Shown: positions 1 through 9,323 of the stretch, piece by piece
How the letters are laid out: every line of letters begins with the position of its first letter
Position numbering within the stretch: position 1 is the first letter of the stretch
Origin: an uncultured Lachnospiraceae bacterium
GTDB lineage: Bacteria > Bacillota > Clostridia > Lachnospirales > Lachnospiraceae
DNA length: 64,000 bases
NCBI GenBank assembly: GCA_900551235.1
Contig: URUU01000006.1
Coordinates: 5,708 to 69,707, forward strand
Direction: 5' to 3'
The notes under the pieces: generated by a model
Databases searched by the model: none
Told to the model about the DNA's origin: nothing
What the model saw: the letters and a program-made list of their open reading frames with translations, nothing else
Position numbers and translations under genes: made by a program

Positions 1-233
1 AGGGCACGTCCCATCAGGAACTCCATGGACATATAATAAACCATCTTCGGGTCTTCTTCTTCGTAAACTTTCTGGGTTGCCATCCAGTTGTCAATGATCG
101 TATCCTTGACTGCATAGGATACTGCCTGAAATACCTGCTGTTTTGTTGCGTCAACCAGTGTCTGGCGGTACAGTGTTTTCAGGTTGCTTTTCACACTCTC
201 AATAAATACTTCTTTGTCAAATTTTTTGCTCAC
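1..233 (-). CDS. glgP: Glycogen/starch phosphorylase, N-terminal part (cut by window edge)
   Basis: Releases glucose-1-phosphate from the non-reducing ends of glycogen or maltodextrin in the cytoplasm, using pyridoxal phosphate. Only about 77 N-terminal residues are inside the window. They end in YYMSMEFLMGRA, the family signature found near the N-terminus of glycogen phosphorylases. The start is a GTG with a strong AAGGAGG site 7 bases upstream; no ATG start fits. It begins 12 bases after the ileS stop codon on the same strand, so it may be co-transcribed with ileS or have its own promoter inside ileS. The catalytic C-terminal half lies outside the window. A related glycogen gene (glgB) sits near 55-57 kb. 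Confidence 0.9.
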   Translation of the reverse strand, partial: MSKKFDKEVFIESVKSNLKTLYRQTLVDATKQQVFQAVSYAVKDTIIDNWMATQKVYEEEDPKMVYYMSMEFLMGRA

Positions 234-245
234 AGCAAATCCTCC

Positions 246-3200
246 TTATTTTTGTGTCTTTTCAACACCCATGCGTACACTTTCACCATTGATACTCCAC
301 TCTTTTTCGTATCCGGCAATGCTTCCGGCAACAATCTCATCTGCAAGGACTTCATCCTTGATCTCATCCATATGATCGTTCAGGACGGTGAGGATCTTTT
401 CGTTGTCAGCTGCATACAGGCGGATTCTGTCCATCACCTCAAAACCTGCCTCTTTACGCATGGTCTGGACTTTACTGATCAGTTCTCTCACAAATCCCTC
501 CTCAATCAATTCCGGAGTAAGGTTGGTATCCAGAACAACAGTAATATCGTTATCCTGCTCAGATACATAGCCTTCGATCTGTGCTGTATCAATCAGTAAA
601 TCTGTCTCATATAATACAACTTCACTGCCATTGATGTCAAGCGTGATGGAGCCTTTGTCTTTCAGCTCATCCATTGCCTGATTGCCATCAAGTGCAGAAA
701 GTGCCTGTTTGATACCGCCAAGCAGTTTGCCGTATTTTGGTCCTACGGTTTTCAGCTGCGGTTTGAAGCTGTAAGAAGTAAAGTCTTTTACATCCTGTGT
801 AAAGGTGACTTTCTTGCTGTTCAGCTCGTCACGGATAATGTCTGCGAAGTATTCCGGCAGTTCTTTCGGAGCTTTTACAAACATATTTGCGATCGGCTGT
901 CTGTTCTTGATGTTTGCAGTATTTCTGCATGCACGTCCCATAACAACGATCTTCAGTACTTCATCCATGTTTGCTTCGAGTTCTTTGTCTACGTGAGCCA
1001 TATCTGCCTTCGGGAAATCACACAGATGTACGCTTTCCGGTGCAGTCTTGTCAATGCTGCATACCAGGTTGCGGTAGATGTCTTCTGTCATAAACGGAAT
1101 CATCGGTGCAGCTGCTTTTGAAACATTTACCAGAGCGGTGTAAAGTGTCATGTAAGCATTGATCTTATCCTGCTCCATGCCTTTTGCCCAGAAACGCTCA
1201 CGGCTGCGGCGTACATACCAGTTGCTCATATCATCTACAAATTCCTGAAGTGCTCTTGCAGTTTCCGGAATACGGTAATTTGCCAGATTGTCATCTACGG
1301 TCTGGATCATGGTGTTCATCTTGGAGAGCAGCCATTTATCCATTACGGAGAGTTTGTCGTAGTCTAATGTATATTTTGTTGCGTCAAATTCATCAATATT
1401 TGCATACAGAACAAAGAATGCATAAGTATTCCACAGAGTTCCCATGAATTTACGCTGGCCTTCCTGAACGGCTTTGCCGTGGAAACGGTTCGGCAGCCAT
1501 GGTGCACTGTTGATATAGAAATACCAGCGGATCGCATCTGCTCCGTAAGTCTGAAGTGCATCAAACGGATCAACCGCATTTCCTTTGGATTTACTCATCT
1601 TCTGACCGTTTTCATCCTGTACATGTCCAAGAACGATAACGTTCTGATACGGTGCTTTGTTGAACAGGATCGTGGACTCTGCCAGCAGGGAATAGAACCA
1701 TCCTCTTGTCTGGTCAACTGCTTCGGAAATAAACTGTGCCGGGAACTGTTTCTCAAACACTTCTTTATTTTCAAATGGATAATGATGCTGTGCGAACGGC
1801 ATTGCTCCTGAGTCAAACCAGCAGTCGATCACTTCCGGTACACGGTGCATCGGCTTGCCGCACTTCGGACATTTGACCGTGATCTCATCAATATATGGGC
1901 GGTGCAGTTCTACGGTTTTCGCTTTCTCATTTCCGCTCATCTCAAACAGCTCCTGGCGGCTTCCGATCGAATGCTGATGTCCGCATTCGCACTCCCAGAT
2001 GTTCAGCGGTGTTCCCCAGTAACGGTTACGGCTGATGCCCCAGTCCTGAACGTTCTCCAGCCAGTCGCCGAAACGTCCTTTACCGATGCTTTCCGGAATC
2101 CAGTTGATGGTGTTGTTGTTGCGGATCAGGTCATCTTTTACGGCTGTCATCTTAATGAACCAGGATTCTCTTGCGTAGTAGATCAGCGGAGTGTCACATC
2201 TCCAGCAGTGCGGATAGCTGTGCTCAAACTTCGGTGCATCAAACAGAAGTCCTCTCTCATCGAGGTCTTTCAGTACAAGCGGATCTGCTTTTTTTACAAA
2301 GATGCCGCCAAACGGTGTATCTTCTGTCAGGTTGCCTTTGCCGTCAACCAGCTGTACAAATGGCAGTCCGTATTTACGTCCGACTTTCGCATCGTCTTCA
2401 CCAAATGCCGGTGCGATATGAACGATACCGGTACCATCTGTCAGTGTTACATAAGTATCACAAACAACATAAAATGCTTTTTTGTTCTGTTTTTCTGCAT
2501 GAACGGCTGCACATTCATACAGTGGTTCATATTCTTTATATTCCAGGTCGGTTCCTTTGTAAGTCTGAAGTACACTGTAAGCATCTTCACCAAGCACCTT
2601 GTCAGCCAGAGCCTGTGCGATGTAATAAACACGTCCGTCTTCTTTCATCTGGACTTTTACATAATCCTCATCCGGGTTTACACAAAGTGCAAGGTTGGAA
2701 GGCAGTGTCCAAGGTGTGGTTGTCCATGCCAGAATGTAAGCGTCCTCGTCTTTGACTTTGAAACGTACAACAGCAGAACGTTCTTTTACGTCCTTGTAAC
2801 CCTGTGCCACTTCCTGGGCAGAAAGCGGAGTACCGCAGCGCGGGCAGTAAGGAACGATCTTGAATCCTTTGTACAGCAAACCTTTTTCCCAGATGGTTTT
2901 CAGTGCCCACCATTCAGACTCGATATAGTTATCATCATAGGTAACATACGGGTTTTTCATGTCAGCCCAGAAACCAACCGTTCCGGAGAAATCTTCCCAC
3001 ATGCCTTTGTATTTCCATACGCTCTCTTTACATTTATCAATGAATGGAACCAGACCATATTCTTCGATCTGATCTTTTCCGTCCAGGCCGAGCATCTTTT
3101 CTACTTCCAGCTCAACCGGCAGACCGTGTGTGTCCCATCCGGCTTTACGCGGAACCATTTTGCCTTTCATGGTCTGATATCTCGGGATCATATCTTTGAT

Positions 3201-3389
3201 AACACGGGTCAGAACGTGTCCGATATGCGGTTTGCCGTTTGCAGTTGGCGGTCCGTCATAAAAGGTATAAGTTTCACCTTCTTTACGGTTTTCCATACTC
3301 TTTTCAAAGATGTGATTCTCTTCCCAGAATTTCTCAACATTTTTTTCTCTGTCTACGAAATTCAGATTTGTCGAAACTTTTTCGTACAT
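246..3389 (-). CDS. ileS: Isoleucyl-tRNA synthetase
   Basis: Charges tRNA-Ile with isoleucine and edits mischarged valine. The product is about 1047 residues, the length of the long eukaryote-like IleRS type found in many Clostridia. The class I signatures are visible: PPTANGKPHIGHVLTR (HIGH motif) near residue 50 and KMSKSKGN (KMSKS motif) near residue 600. The CP1 editing domain lies between them and an anticodon-binding domain follows. I chose the ATG of MYEKVSTNLN because a GGAGG site lies 8 bases upstream. The frame stays open for another 37 codons upstream, but that stretch is the T-box antiterminator region and is not coding. Expression is predicted to depend on uncharged tRNA-Ile through the T-box. 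Confidence 0.95.
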   Translation of the reverse strand: MYEKVSTNLNFVDREKNVEKFWEENHIFEKSMENRKEGETYTFYDGPPTANGKPHIGHVLTRVIKDMIPRYQTMKGKMVPRKAGWDTHGLPVELEVEKMLGLDGKDQIEEYGLVPFIDKCKESVWKYKGMWEDFSGTVGFWADMKNPYVTYDDNYIESEWWALKTIWEKGLLYKGFKIVPYCPRCGTPLSAQEVAQGYKDVKERSAVVRFKVKDEDAYILAWTTTPWTLPSNLALCVNPDEDYVKVQMKEDGRVYYIAQALADKVLGEDAYSVLQTYKGTDLEYKEYEPLYECAAVHAEKQNKKAFYVVCDTYVTLTDGTGIVHIAPAFGEDDAKVGRKYGLPFVQLVDGKGNLTEDTPFGGIFVKKADPLVLKDLDERGLLFDAPKFEHSYPHCWRCDTPLIYYARESWFIKMTAVKDDLIRNNNTINWIPESIGKGRFGDWLENVQDWGISRNRYWGTPLNIWECECGHQHSIGSRQELFEMSGNEKAKTVELHRPYIDEITVKCPKCGKPMHRVPEVIDCWFDSGAMPFAQHHYPFENKEVFEKQFPAQFISEAVDQTRGWFYSLLAESTILFNKAPYQNVIVLGHVQDENGQKMSKSKGNAVDPFDALQTYGADAIRWYFYINSAPWLPNRFHGKAVQEGQRKFMGTLWNTYAFFVLYANIDEFDATKYTLDYDKLSVMDKWLLSKMNTMIQTVDDNLANYRIPETARALQEFVDDMSNWYVRRSRERFWAKGMEQDKINAYMTLYTALVNVSKAAAPMIPFMTEDIYRNLVCSIDKTAPESVHLCDFPKADMAHVDKELEANMDEVLKIVVMGRACRNTANIKNRQPIANMFVKAPKELPEYFADIIRDELNSKKVTFTQDVKDFTSYSFKPQLKTVGPKYGKLLGGIKQALSALDGNQAMDELKDKGSITLDINGSEVVLYETDLLIDTAQIEGYVSEQDNDITVVLDTNLTPELIEEGFVRELISKVQTMRKEAGFEVMDRIRLYAADNEKILTVLNDHMDEIKDEVLADEIVAGSIAGYEKEWSINGESVRMGVEKTQK

Positions 3390-3450
3390 AAATAACCTCC
3401 TGTCCTTGTCACTGCAAGGAATAAATCCATCAGAAAATCTTTTCTGATAT

Positions 3451-3482
3451 AAAAAGCTGCCATCCTGTAAAAGGATGACAGC
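3451..3482 (-). terminator. Intrinsic terminator inside the ileS T-box
   Basis: Arms GCTGTCATCCT and AGGATGGCAGC around a 5-base loop, followed by TTTTT on the minus strand. It is the regulated terminator of the T-box. Confidence 0.85.
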
Positions 3483-3718
3483 CAATACTCTCATAACCAC
3501 CTGTTACAACATACCTGCAAAATGCGATATGCGTTCCCGATAACGGGGGAATCCGGCACGACTTACTTTCCGCAATTCTGTAAAACCGCTTTCAGTCTGC
3601 AACTCCGAAGTGATATTCTGCCTGCGCTACTTGTACTCCTTCCCACCCACCGGAGCTCTCTGTGTCTTTTACGACAGACGTACTTGTCTTCTTCTGCGTT
3701 ATTTCCATGTTTCGCCTG
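3451..3718 (-). promoter_or_regulatory. T-box leader of ileS (predicted AUC specifier)
   Basis: The leader RNA between the ileS promoter and its start codon has T-box features in order on the minus strand. Near the 5' end is a Stem I-like AGAGAGC element. A candidate specifier AUC codon for isoleucine follows (3612-3614, context GAAUAUCACUUC, with the usual purine after the codon). The tRNA-acceptor-binding T-box sequence AGGUGGUU is at 3495-3502. A terminator hairpin (11-bp arms) with a U-run is at 3451-3482. Uncharged tRNA-Ile should stabilise the antiterminator and allow read-through into ileS. The fold was judged by eye only. Confidence 0.82.
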
Positions 3719-3724
3719 TTTTTT

Positions 3725-3754
3725 ATTATATAGTAGATATTTTAGAAAAGTCAA
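3725..3754 (-). promoter_or_regulatory. Sigma-A promoter of the ileS T-box transcript
   Basis: TTGACT and TATAAT on the minus strand, separated by 18 bases. Transcription should start near 3718, just upstream of the Stem I region. Confidence 0.8.
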
Positions 3755-3844
3755 GGCAAATTTCCGTTTTAAGGGCTGTCTTTTTTCTCCGTAAAATGGT
3801 ATACTGTTTTTTAACATCAGAAAGCATATTACTTTGGAGGTTTT

Positions 3845-4792
3845 ATGAAAAAATTTATCTTTACCCTTTGTCTTGCTTTGCTTCTCTGTTCCATACCAGT
3901 TCCGGCCCATGCTGCCAGACTGCGTGCACAGTCGAGTACAAAAGTAAGAGTCTTATTTATTGGAAACAGTTATACACAGCGCAACCGCATGCCGCAGATT
4001 TTTAAAAAACTCTGTGACAGCTCCGGTCAGAATGTTGTGGTCCGCTCCGTGACCAATCCCGGTCATTCCCTGAATGGCATCCTGGATCAGGATACCACAA
4101 CCGGCAAAAAGATCCTGCGGCTTCTGAACACACAAAAATGGGATTACGTAGTCGTTCAGGATCGCCATCGTTTCCCGATCACCAAGCCGAAAAAAATGCG
4201 TAAAGCCATCAGCACTCTGGTCCCTTACATCCAGAGTGCCGGTGCAAAAATGGTTCTCTACCAGACCTGGGCGCCACAGAAAGGACATCTTGATTATTAC
4301 AAATACTCAAGACTGGTATCCAGCCGTTCTGATTACCAGAACCAGGTCAATAAAGTAGTTGCTGCCATTGCAAAAGAAAATAATGCCCTGGTTGCACCGG
4401 TTGGAACTGCATTTTTGCAGTGCAATAGCACATACTCGCAGTTGCAGCTTTTAAAAGATGACTATTCCCATCCTACCTGGACGGGCAGTTATCTTTCTGC
4501 ATGTGTCATGTACGCAACGATCTTTTCCGCCTCACCAAGAGGACTTTCCTACACCGGAAAACTGAAACGTGCCACCGCTGCCAAATTACAGAAACTTGCC
4601 GCAAATGTCACAAGCAATGCCGCAAATAATGCTAATAATGATTACGTTTTACCGGACTATGATTACGAACCGGATGACGATGAGACACCGGATTATGATT
4701 ATGAACCTGGTGTCAACCCGGATATCAATTCCGATTCTACCCTTGAGTCTGAGTCCGAATATATCCCTGAATCCGGATATACATTTCAATAA
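3845..4792 (+). CDS. Secreted SGNH/GDSL-like hydrolase (DUF4886-like)
   Basis: A 315-residue secreted protein. Residues 1-23 form a signal peptide with a lysine-rich start, hydrophobic core and an AHA cleavage site. The mature part has SGNH hydrolase blocks: FIGNSYT (block I, the N-S pair; the serine is the expected nucleophile) near residue 40, and DYSHPTWTG (block V, Asp-x-x-His) near residue 215. This pattern matches DUF4886-type proteins, which probably act on cell-surface or dietary esters; the substrate cannot be read from sequence. The last 45 residues are a low-complexity acidic tail with repeated DYDYEPD units and no sortase signal. An AGG-rich site (TGGAGG) lies 5 bases before the ATG. 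It is divergent from ileS. Confidence 0.8.
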   Translation: MKKFIFTLCLALLLCSIPVPAHAARLRAQSSTKVRVLFIGNSYTQRNRMPQIFKKLCDSSGQNVVVRSVTNPGHSLNGILDQDTTTGKKILRLLNTQKWDYVVVQDRHRFPITKPKKMRKAISTLVPYIQSAGAKMVLYQTWAPQKGHLDYYKYSRLVSSRSDYQNQVNKVVAAIAKENNALVAPVGTAFLQCNSTYSQLQLLKDDYSHPTWTGSYLSACVMYATIFSASPRGLSYTGKLKRATAAKLQKLAANVTSNAANNANNDYVLPDYDYEPDDDETPDYDYEPGVNPDINSDSTLESESEYIPESGYTFQ

Positions 4793-4796
4793 TTGA

Positions 4797-4846
4797 AAAG
4801 ATCAGCAATGTGAGTTCTTTCCAGACTCCGTTTGCTGATCTTTTTC
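4797..4846. terminator. Bidirectional intrinsic terminator
   Basis: AGATCAGCAA pairs with TTGCTGATCT over a 23-base loop. It is flanked by A's and followed by TTTTT, so it can serve both the secreted hydrolase on plus and ftsH on minus. Confidence 0.8.
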
Positions 4847-4865
4847 TATTCTCAGGTGTTCCTTT

Positions 4866-6719
4866 TTACTGCTGTTTCTCTTCGGTGATCTTCTGGCTGT
4901 CGCTGCTTAAGATCTCCATAAATTCTTCTCCTGTGATTGTTTCATGCTCGTAGAGGAACTTTGCGATCTCATGCAGCTTCATAATGTTGTCTTCCAGGAT
5001 TTTCTTTGCCTTCTGATGCTGTTCTTTGACCATCTGAACGACTTTCTGATCGATCAGCGTCTGTGTCTCCATGGAACAGGTAAGTGAGCTGTCTCCTCCC
5101 AGATACTGGTTGGAAACGCTTTCCATGGCTACCATGTCGAACTCTTCGTTCATACCGTAACGCGTGATCATGGCTCTGGCAAATTTTGTTGCCTGCTCGA
5201 TGTCATTGGAAGCTCCGGTTGTGATCTCGCCAAAGATCAGTTCCTCTGCCGCACGGCCACCGGTGAAGGTTGCGATCTTATTTTCCATTTCTGTTTTGTT
5301 CATCAGGAAATGTTCGCCTTCTTCCACCTGCATCGTATAACCGAGTGCACCGGAGGTTCTCGGAATGATCGTAATCTTCTGAACCGGTGCGGAATTGGTC
5401 TGCATGGCAGCAACCAGTGCATGGCCAACCTCGTGATAAGAAACGATCAGTTTCTCTTTATCTGACAGGATCCTGTTCTTTTTCTGGTATCCTGCGATAA
5501 CGACCTCCACGCTCTCCATCAGATCTGCCTGTGTCGCAAACTTGCGTCCGCAGCGTACCGCATGCAGTGCTGCCTCATTCACGATATTTGCAAGCTCTGC
5601 TCCGGATGCTCCGGATGCCGCTCTGGCGATCGCACTGAAATCTACGTTGTCAGAAAGTTTGATCTTCTTTGCATGAACTTTCAGAATGTCCACGCGTCCC
5701 TGCAAATCCGGCAGTTCCACCGGAATACGGCGGTCAAAACGTCCCGGACGGAGAAGTGCCGGGTCAAGGGAATCCGGCTGGTTAGTCGCTGCCAGAATCA
5801 CAACCCCCCTGGAACCGTCAAATCCATCCATCTCGGTAAGGAGCTGATTCAAAGTCTGCTCACGCTCATCGTTGCCGCCGATGCGTCCGTCACGTTTCTT
5901 GCCAACCGCATCGATCTCGTCGATAAACACGATACATGGTGCTTTCTCGCTCGCCTGCTTAAACAGATCACGGACTTTGGCAGCACCCATACCGACAAAC
6001 ATCTCAACAAACTCGGAACCGGAAATCGAGAAGAACGGTACATTTGCCTCACCTGCAACTGCCTTTGCCAGCAGAGTCTTACCGGTTCCGGGAGGACCGA
6101 CAAGCAATGCGCCTTTTGGCATGGATGCTCCGATTTCCTGATATTTACTGGGATTATGAAGGAAATCTACGATTTCCGTGAGCAGCTCTTTCGCCTCTTC
6201 CTCTCCTGCCACATCGGAAAATTTGATGCCGCTTGTAGATTTTACATAAATTTTGGCATTGCTCTTTGTGCCAAACATCATAGAATTCATCGGGTTTGCC
6301 CCGTCACTCATCCTGCTCATCATTTTTTTCGACAGCCATCTGCCAAATGCCACAAAAATCACGATCGGCAGTAAATAACTTAACAGAAAATAAACGACCG
6401 GAGACATCTCTTCTGTAATTTCATTTGAAAACGTTGCTCCTGCCTGGTACAGTCTATTTACCAGTTCCGGATCGTTGATCACACCTGTTTTATAGATTTG
6501 TGAATTGTCTTTATTGGTAAAGATAATCTCTGAATTGGTGATGTTTACCGACCCGATTTCTTTGTTGTTTGTCATCTGCATAAAAACATTGTAGCCTACT
6601 TCTTTTACCTGATGCTTCAGCACATTTGGAAAAACAAGCGTGTTGAGCAGTACCATGAGCGTTGCCGCAATGATCAGGTAGTAAATAAAGGGCTTTTTCG
6701 GTGGTTTCACTTCCTGCAT
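4866..6719 (-). CDS. ftsH: ATP-dependent zinc metalloprotease FtsH
   Basis: Membrane-anchored AAA+ protease that degrades misfolded membrane proteins and short-lived regulators. It has 617 residues, the usual length. Two membrane segments (about 11-30 and 107-126) enclose a short extracytoplasmic domain. Then come Walker A GPPGTGKT (208-215), Walker [10 protein letters not shown], the second region of homology with RPGRFDR, and the zinc site HEVGH (429-433; the usual form is HEAGH, and both His and the catalytic Glu are kept). The start has an AAAGGAGG site. It lies 73 bases downstream of a response regulator gene, separated by a copy of a dispersed repeat, so it may be part of that two-component operon. 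FtsH usually sits near tilS/hpt, so this may be a second paralogue. Confidence 0.93.
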   Translation of the reverse strand: MQEVKPPKKPFIYYLIIAATLMVLLNTLVFPNVLKHQVKEVGYNVFMQMTNNKEIGSVNITNSEIIFTNKDNSQIYKTGVINDPELVNRLYQAGATFSNEITEEMSPVVYFLLSYLLPIVIFVAFGRWLSKKMMSRMSDGANPMNSMMFGTKSNAKIYVKSTSGIKFSDVAGEEEAKELLTEIVDFLHNPSKYQEIGASMPKGALLVGPPGTGKTLLAKAVAGEANVPFFSISGSEFVEMFVGMGAAKVRDLFKQASEKAPCIVFIDEIDAVGKKRDGRIGGNDEREQTLNQLLTEMDGFDGSRGVVILAATNQPDSLDPALLRPGRFDRRIPVELPDLQGRVDILKVHAKKIKLSDNVDFSAIARAASGASGAELANIVNEAALHAVRCGRKFATQADLMESVEVVIAGYQKKNRILSDKEKLIVSYHEVGHALVAAMQTNSAPVQKITIIPRTSGALGYTMQVEEGEHFLMNKTEMENKIATFTGGRAAEELIFGEITTGASNDIEQATKFARAMITRYGMNEEFDMVAMESVSNQYLGGDSSLTCSMETQTLIDQKVVQMVKEQHQKAKKILEDNIMKLHEIAKFLYEHETITGEEFMEILSSDSQKITEEKQQ

Positions 6720-6752
6720 AATGCGCCTCCTTTAAAATACCGGGGTTACACA

Positions 6753-6792
6753 GTGCCATACGGATTGTTCCGTACTTCTGGCTCTGGAATCT
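6753..6792. repeat. Dispersed palindromic repeat, diverged copy
   Basis: GTGCCATACGGATTGTTCC followed by GTACTTCTGGCTCTGG resembles the copies at 28154-28197, 29185-29228 and 54917-54967. It lies in the gap between the response regulator stop codon and ftsH. Confidence 0.6.
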
Positions 6793-7482
6793 TTATATCT
6801 TGAACCTGTATCCGACGCCCCAGATCGTCTCGATATACTGTGGCTTGGCTGTGTTAAATTCAATCTTCTCACGAATCTTTTTGATATGTACTGTAACAGT
6901 TGCAATATCTCCGATGGACTCCATATCCCAAATCTCGCTGAACAGCTCTTCTTTTGTGAATACATGATTTGGATGCTCCGCAAGGAACGTCAGTAGATCA
7001 AATTCTTTTGTTGTAAATGCTTTTTCTTCTCCATTTACCCACACACGGCGTGCCGTTTTGTCAATCTTGATGCCGCGGATCTCCACGATATCATTCTTCG
7101 GCATATTCGTGCTGACCAGACGCTCATAACGTGCCATGTGTGCTTTGACTCTCGCTACCAGTTCACTTGGGCTGAACGGTTTGGTCATATAGTCATCGGC
7201 TCCAAGTCCCAGACCTCGGATCTTATCAATATCATCTTTCTTTGCGGAAACCATCAGAATTGGTGTATTCTTGTGGTTTCTGATTTCTTTACAGATCTCA
7301 AAACCGTCCATTCCAGGCAGCATCAGGTCGAGAATATAAAGATCAAATTCTTCTTCCAGGGCACGTTTGAGTCCAACGTCCCCTCTGCTCTCGATCTCAA
7401 CCTCGAATCCGCTCAGTTCCAGATAATCTTTCTCCAGTTCTGCGATACTCTCCTCATCTTCTATGATTAGTATTCTGCTCAT
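6793..7482 (-). CDS. OmpR/PhoB-family response regulator
   Basis: Phospho-controlled transcription factor of 229 residues. The N-terminal receiver domain has the acidic pair in IEDEES, the phosphoacceptor Asp in DLYILDLMLPGMDG (about residue 53), and the conserved Lys in DYMTKPFSP. The C-terminal part is a winged-helix DNA-binding domain ending in VTVHIKKIREK and WGVGYRF. It overlaps the 3' end of the upstream histidine kinase by 29 bases, so the pair is one transcription unit with kinase first, the reverse of the common order. The stimulus and targets are unknown; ftsH immediately downstream is a candidate target. Confidence 0.92.
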   Translation of the reverse strand: MSRILIIEDEESIAELEKDYLELSGFEVEIESRGDVGLKRALEEEFDLYILDLMLPGMDGFEICKEIRNHKNTPILMVSAKKDDIDKIRGLGLGADDYMTKPFSPSELVARVKAHMARYERLVSTNMPKNDIVEIRGIKIDKTARRVWVNGEEKAFTTKEFDLLTFLAEHPNHVFTKEELFSEIWDMESIGDIATVTVHIKKIREKIEFNTAKPQYIETIWGVGYRFKI

Positions 7483-8965
7483 TTACAGGCACCTCCTGAT
7501 ATTTTCTAAGGACAAAGTACATCACTGTACCGCATCCCAGTTTACTGTTTGCCCAGATCTTTCCGCCGTGATCTTCGATGATCTTGCGTACGATGGAAAG
7601 ACCGATTCCACTTCCTCCTTTGGAAGAATTTCGTGATGCATCTGCCCGGAAGAACCGGTCAAAGATTGCCGGCAGATCCTTTGCCGCAATCCCTCTTCCG
7701 TTATCTTCGATCTCAACCTGAATGAAATCACCCACATCTTTGACACGGATGCTGATATAGCCTTTCGGCTTATCCATATATTTAATAGAGTTTCCGACAA
7801 TGTTATTGATCACTCGCTTCAACTGTTCTGCATCGGCGATGACAAGCACATCGCTTTCAACCGAATTAAAATAAGATAACTCGATGTTTTTGGATTCCAG
7901 ATCCAGTCCGACCTCTTCCACACAATCATCAAAATATTCACGGACATTGATTTTGTTGAAGGTATATGGAATGCGGTTCGTATCAATTTTAGAATAAAAG
8001 GTCAGCTCATTGATCAGACGATCCATATCATTTGCTTTATTATAAATCGTGCGGATGTAACGGTCCATTTTCTCCGGCGTATCCGCCACACCATCCATGA
8101 TGCCCTCCGCATAGCCTTTCAGGGCCGTGATCGGAGTTTTCAGATCGTGTGCAATGTTGCTGATCAGTTCTTTATTCTCCTTGTCATACTGTACCTTCTC
8201 TTCGGACGACTCCCTCAGTCTCTGGCGCATTTCCTCAAAATCACGGCACAGCTCACTGATCTCATCATCACCCTCTGCATCCAGAACAAAATCCAGATTT
8301 CCTTCTTTGATATTCTGCGTTGCTTCCTTGAGCTTTTTCAGAGGAATGTTGACCCCATTGTAAATCCACATCGTCAGCATACCGGCTGTCATGATCAGAA
8401 TGATCACAATCGAAACAAGCATGTCTCTTGTAAGCGTCTTGATCTGATGAACCATCGTCAGGCTGGTGATCACAAAGACACTGCCCTCTGTCCGATCCGA
8501 AAAAGTCAGATCCATCTGCTTGACGAACGCCTGTACATCTTTTCCGATGTAAACGCCGCTGTCCGACTGGCTGACCACGTCATTATACTCCGGCAGCTCC
8601 GGAAACAGTTTATTCACGCTCTCATCGCTTCCGGAATAATAAAGGCTGTCTCCTTTTCTCACAATCAAAAAAGAATATTTCTCCTTCAGCCCGTTATTTA
8701 TCTGATCCAGATAATCACGATCCAGAAATGCATCCGGAGCAGTGCTGCCCTTTTCCTTGATCTGTTCAAAATTGGAGTTCGTTGCCTTATTCAACACCTG
8801 CACGGAATCTGACATATTCTCATAAGTTACACCGGAAATGCCAAGATGATCCTCCAGATTGCGGATCTGATAGGTAGAAAATCCAACCAGCGATACTCCT
8901 GCAAGCAAAAGAGGCACACAGATAATAACAAAAAAGGCTATAACAAGCCTTGTCTTTAATTTCAT
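7454..8965 (-). CDS. Membrane sensor histidine kinase
   Basis: About 503 residues. TM1 is near residues 8-30, then an extracytoplasmic sensor of about 150 residues, TM2 (about 183-205), a HAMP linker, and HisKA with the phosphoacceptor His in SNIAHDLKTPITAL. The HATPase_c domain has an N box, DNGRGI and GSGIGLSIV. I chose the ATG of MKLKTRLVIAF because AAGGAG lies upstream at normal spacing. The frame is open for 18 more codons, but those are not membrane-like and include the promoter region. It autophosphorylates and passes phosphate to the regulator encoded right after it. Confidence 0.92.
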   Translation of the reverse strand: MKLKTRLVIAFFVIICVPLLLAGVSLVGFSTYQIRNLEDHLGISGVTYENMSDSVQVLNKATNSNFEQIKEKGSTAPDAFLDRDYLDQINNGLKEKYSFLIVRKGDSLYYSGSDESVNKLFPELPEYNDVVSQSDSGVYIGKDVQAFVKQMDLTFSDRTEGSVFVITSLTMVHQIKTLTRDMLVSIVIILIMTAGMLTMWIYNGVNIPLKKLKEATQNIKEGNLDFVLDAEGDDEISELCRDFEEMRQRLRESSEEKVQYDKENKELISNIAHDLKTPITALKGYAEGIMDGVADTPEKMDRYIRTIYNKANDMDRLINELTFYSKIDTNRIPYTFNKINVREYFDDCVEEVGLDLESKNIELSYFNSVESDVLVIADAEQLKRVINNIVGNSIKYMDKPKGYISIRVKDVGDFIQVEIEDNGRGIAAKDLPAIFDRFFRADASRNSSKGGSGIGLSIVRKIIEDHGGKIWANSKLGCGTVMYFVLRKYQEVPVNEQNTNHRR

Positions 8966-9001
8966 AAAAATCGCTCCTTGCCTCAGTTTTAAATCCCTTT
9001 C

Positions 9002-9010
9002 AGTATAGCA
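9002..9010 (-). promoter_or_regulatory. Probable extended -10 promoter for the kinase/regulator operon
   Basis: TGCTATACT on the minus strand is an extended -10 element about 40 bases upstream of the kinase start codon. No good -35 is visible, as is common for extended -10 promoters. Confidence 0.45.
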
Positions 9011-9050
9011 TATAGGCACGTGGGATACATATAAAGTTTTTCTAAAAAAA

Positions 9051-9100
9051 GATAAAAAAAATTATAGTAAACTTTTGCACACCGCCAAAGTTTACTATAA
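9051..9100 (-). terminator. Intrinsic terminator after the DUF951 gene
   Basis: Perfect 14-bp arms TTATAGTAAACTTT and AAAGTTTACTATAA with an 11-base loop, followed by eight T's on the minus strand. It separates the DUF951 unit from the downstream kinase operon. Confidence 0.88.
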
Positions 9101-9116
9101 CTATTTTCATCCCCTC

Positions 9117-9305
9117 CTATGATTCTGCCTCTTTGCGAAGCCCTCTGGTATTTTTTTCTACTTGCTTTCTCGGTATCATGATCTGATGCGAGCATCCCAT
9201 GCACTGTAACCTGAAATCGGCTCCTACTCTCAGGATTCTCCATTCTTTGCTGCCGCATGGATGCTGTTTTTTCAGTTTCACAATATCCCCTACTTCATAA
9301 TCCAT
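9117..9305 (-). CDS. DUF951 family small protein
   Basis: A 62-residue basic protein typical of the DUF951 family in Firmicutes. It starts MDYEVGDIVKLKKQHPCG and has the conserved core WRILRVGADFRLQCMGC with two cysteines (C-M-G-C). Family members have a small beta-barrel look and often sit near DNA replication or mechanosensitive-channel genes. No function is established. A GGAGGGAC site precedes the ATG. It is downstream of the sirtuin gene with an 18-base gap, and a strong terminator follows it, so it is probably the last gene of the unit. Confidence 0.88.
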   Translation of the reverse strand: MDYEVGDIVKLKKQHPCGSKEWRILRVGADFRLQCMGCSHQIMIPRKQVEKNTRGLRKEAES

Positions 9306-9323
9306 CCTGTCCCTCCAAATTTA

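Noticed and set aside
3366..3374. TTTGTCGAA near the ileS start
   Set aside because: It matches the Spo0A box, but lies inside coding sequence (KVSTNL) with no promoter in the usual place; the other two sites have promoter geometry.
1845..3395. A 516-codon open frame on the plus strand opposite ileS
   Set aside because: It is antisense to a well-supported tRNA synthetase and has a Cys/His/Phe-rich composition typical of reverse-strand shadows; no ribosome binding site.
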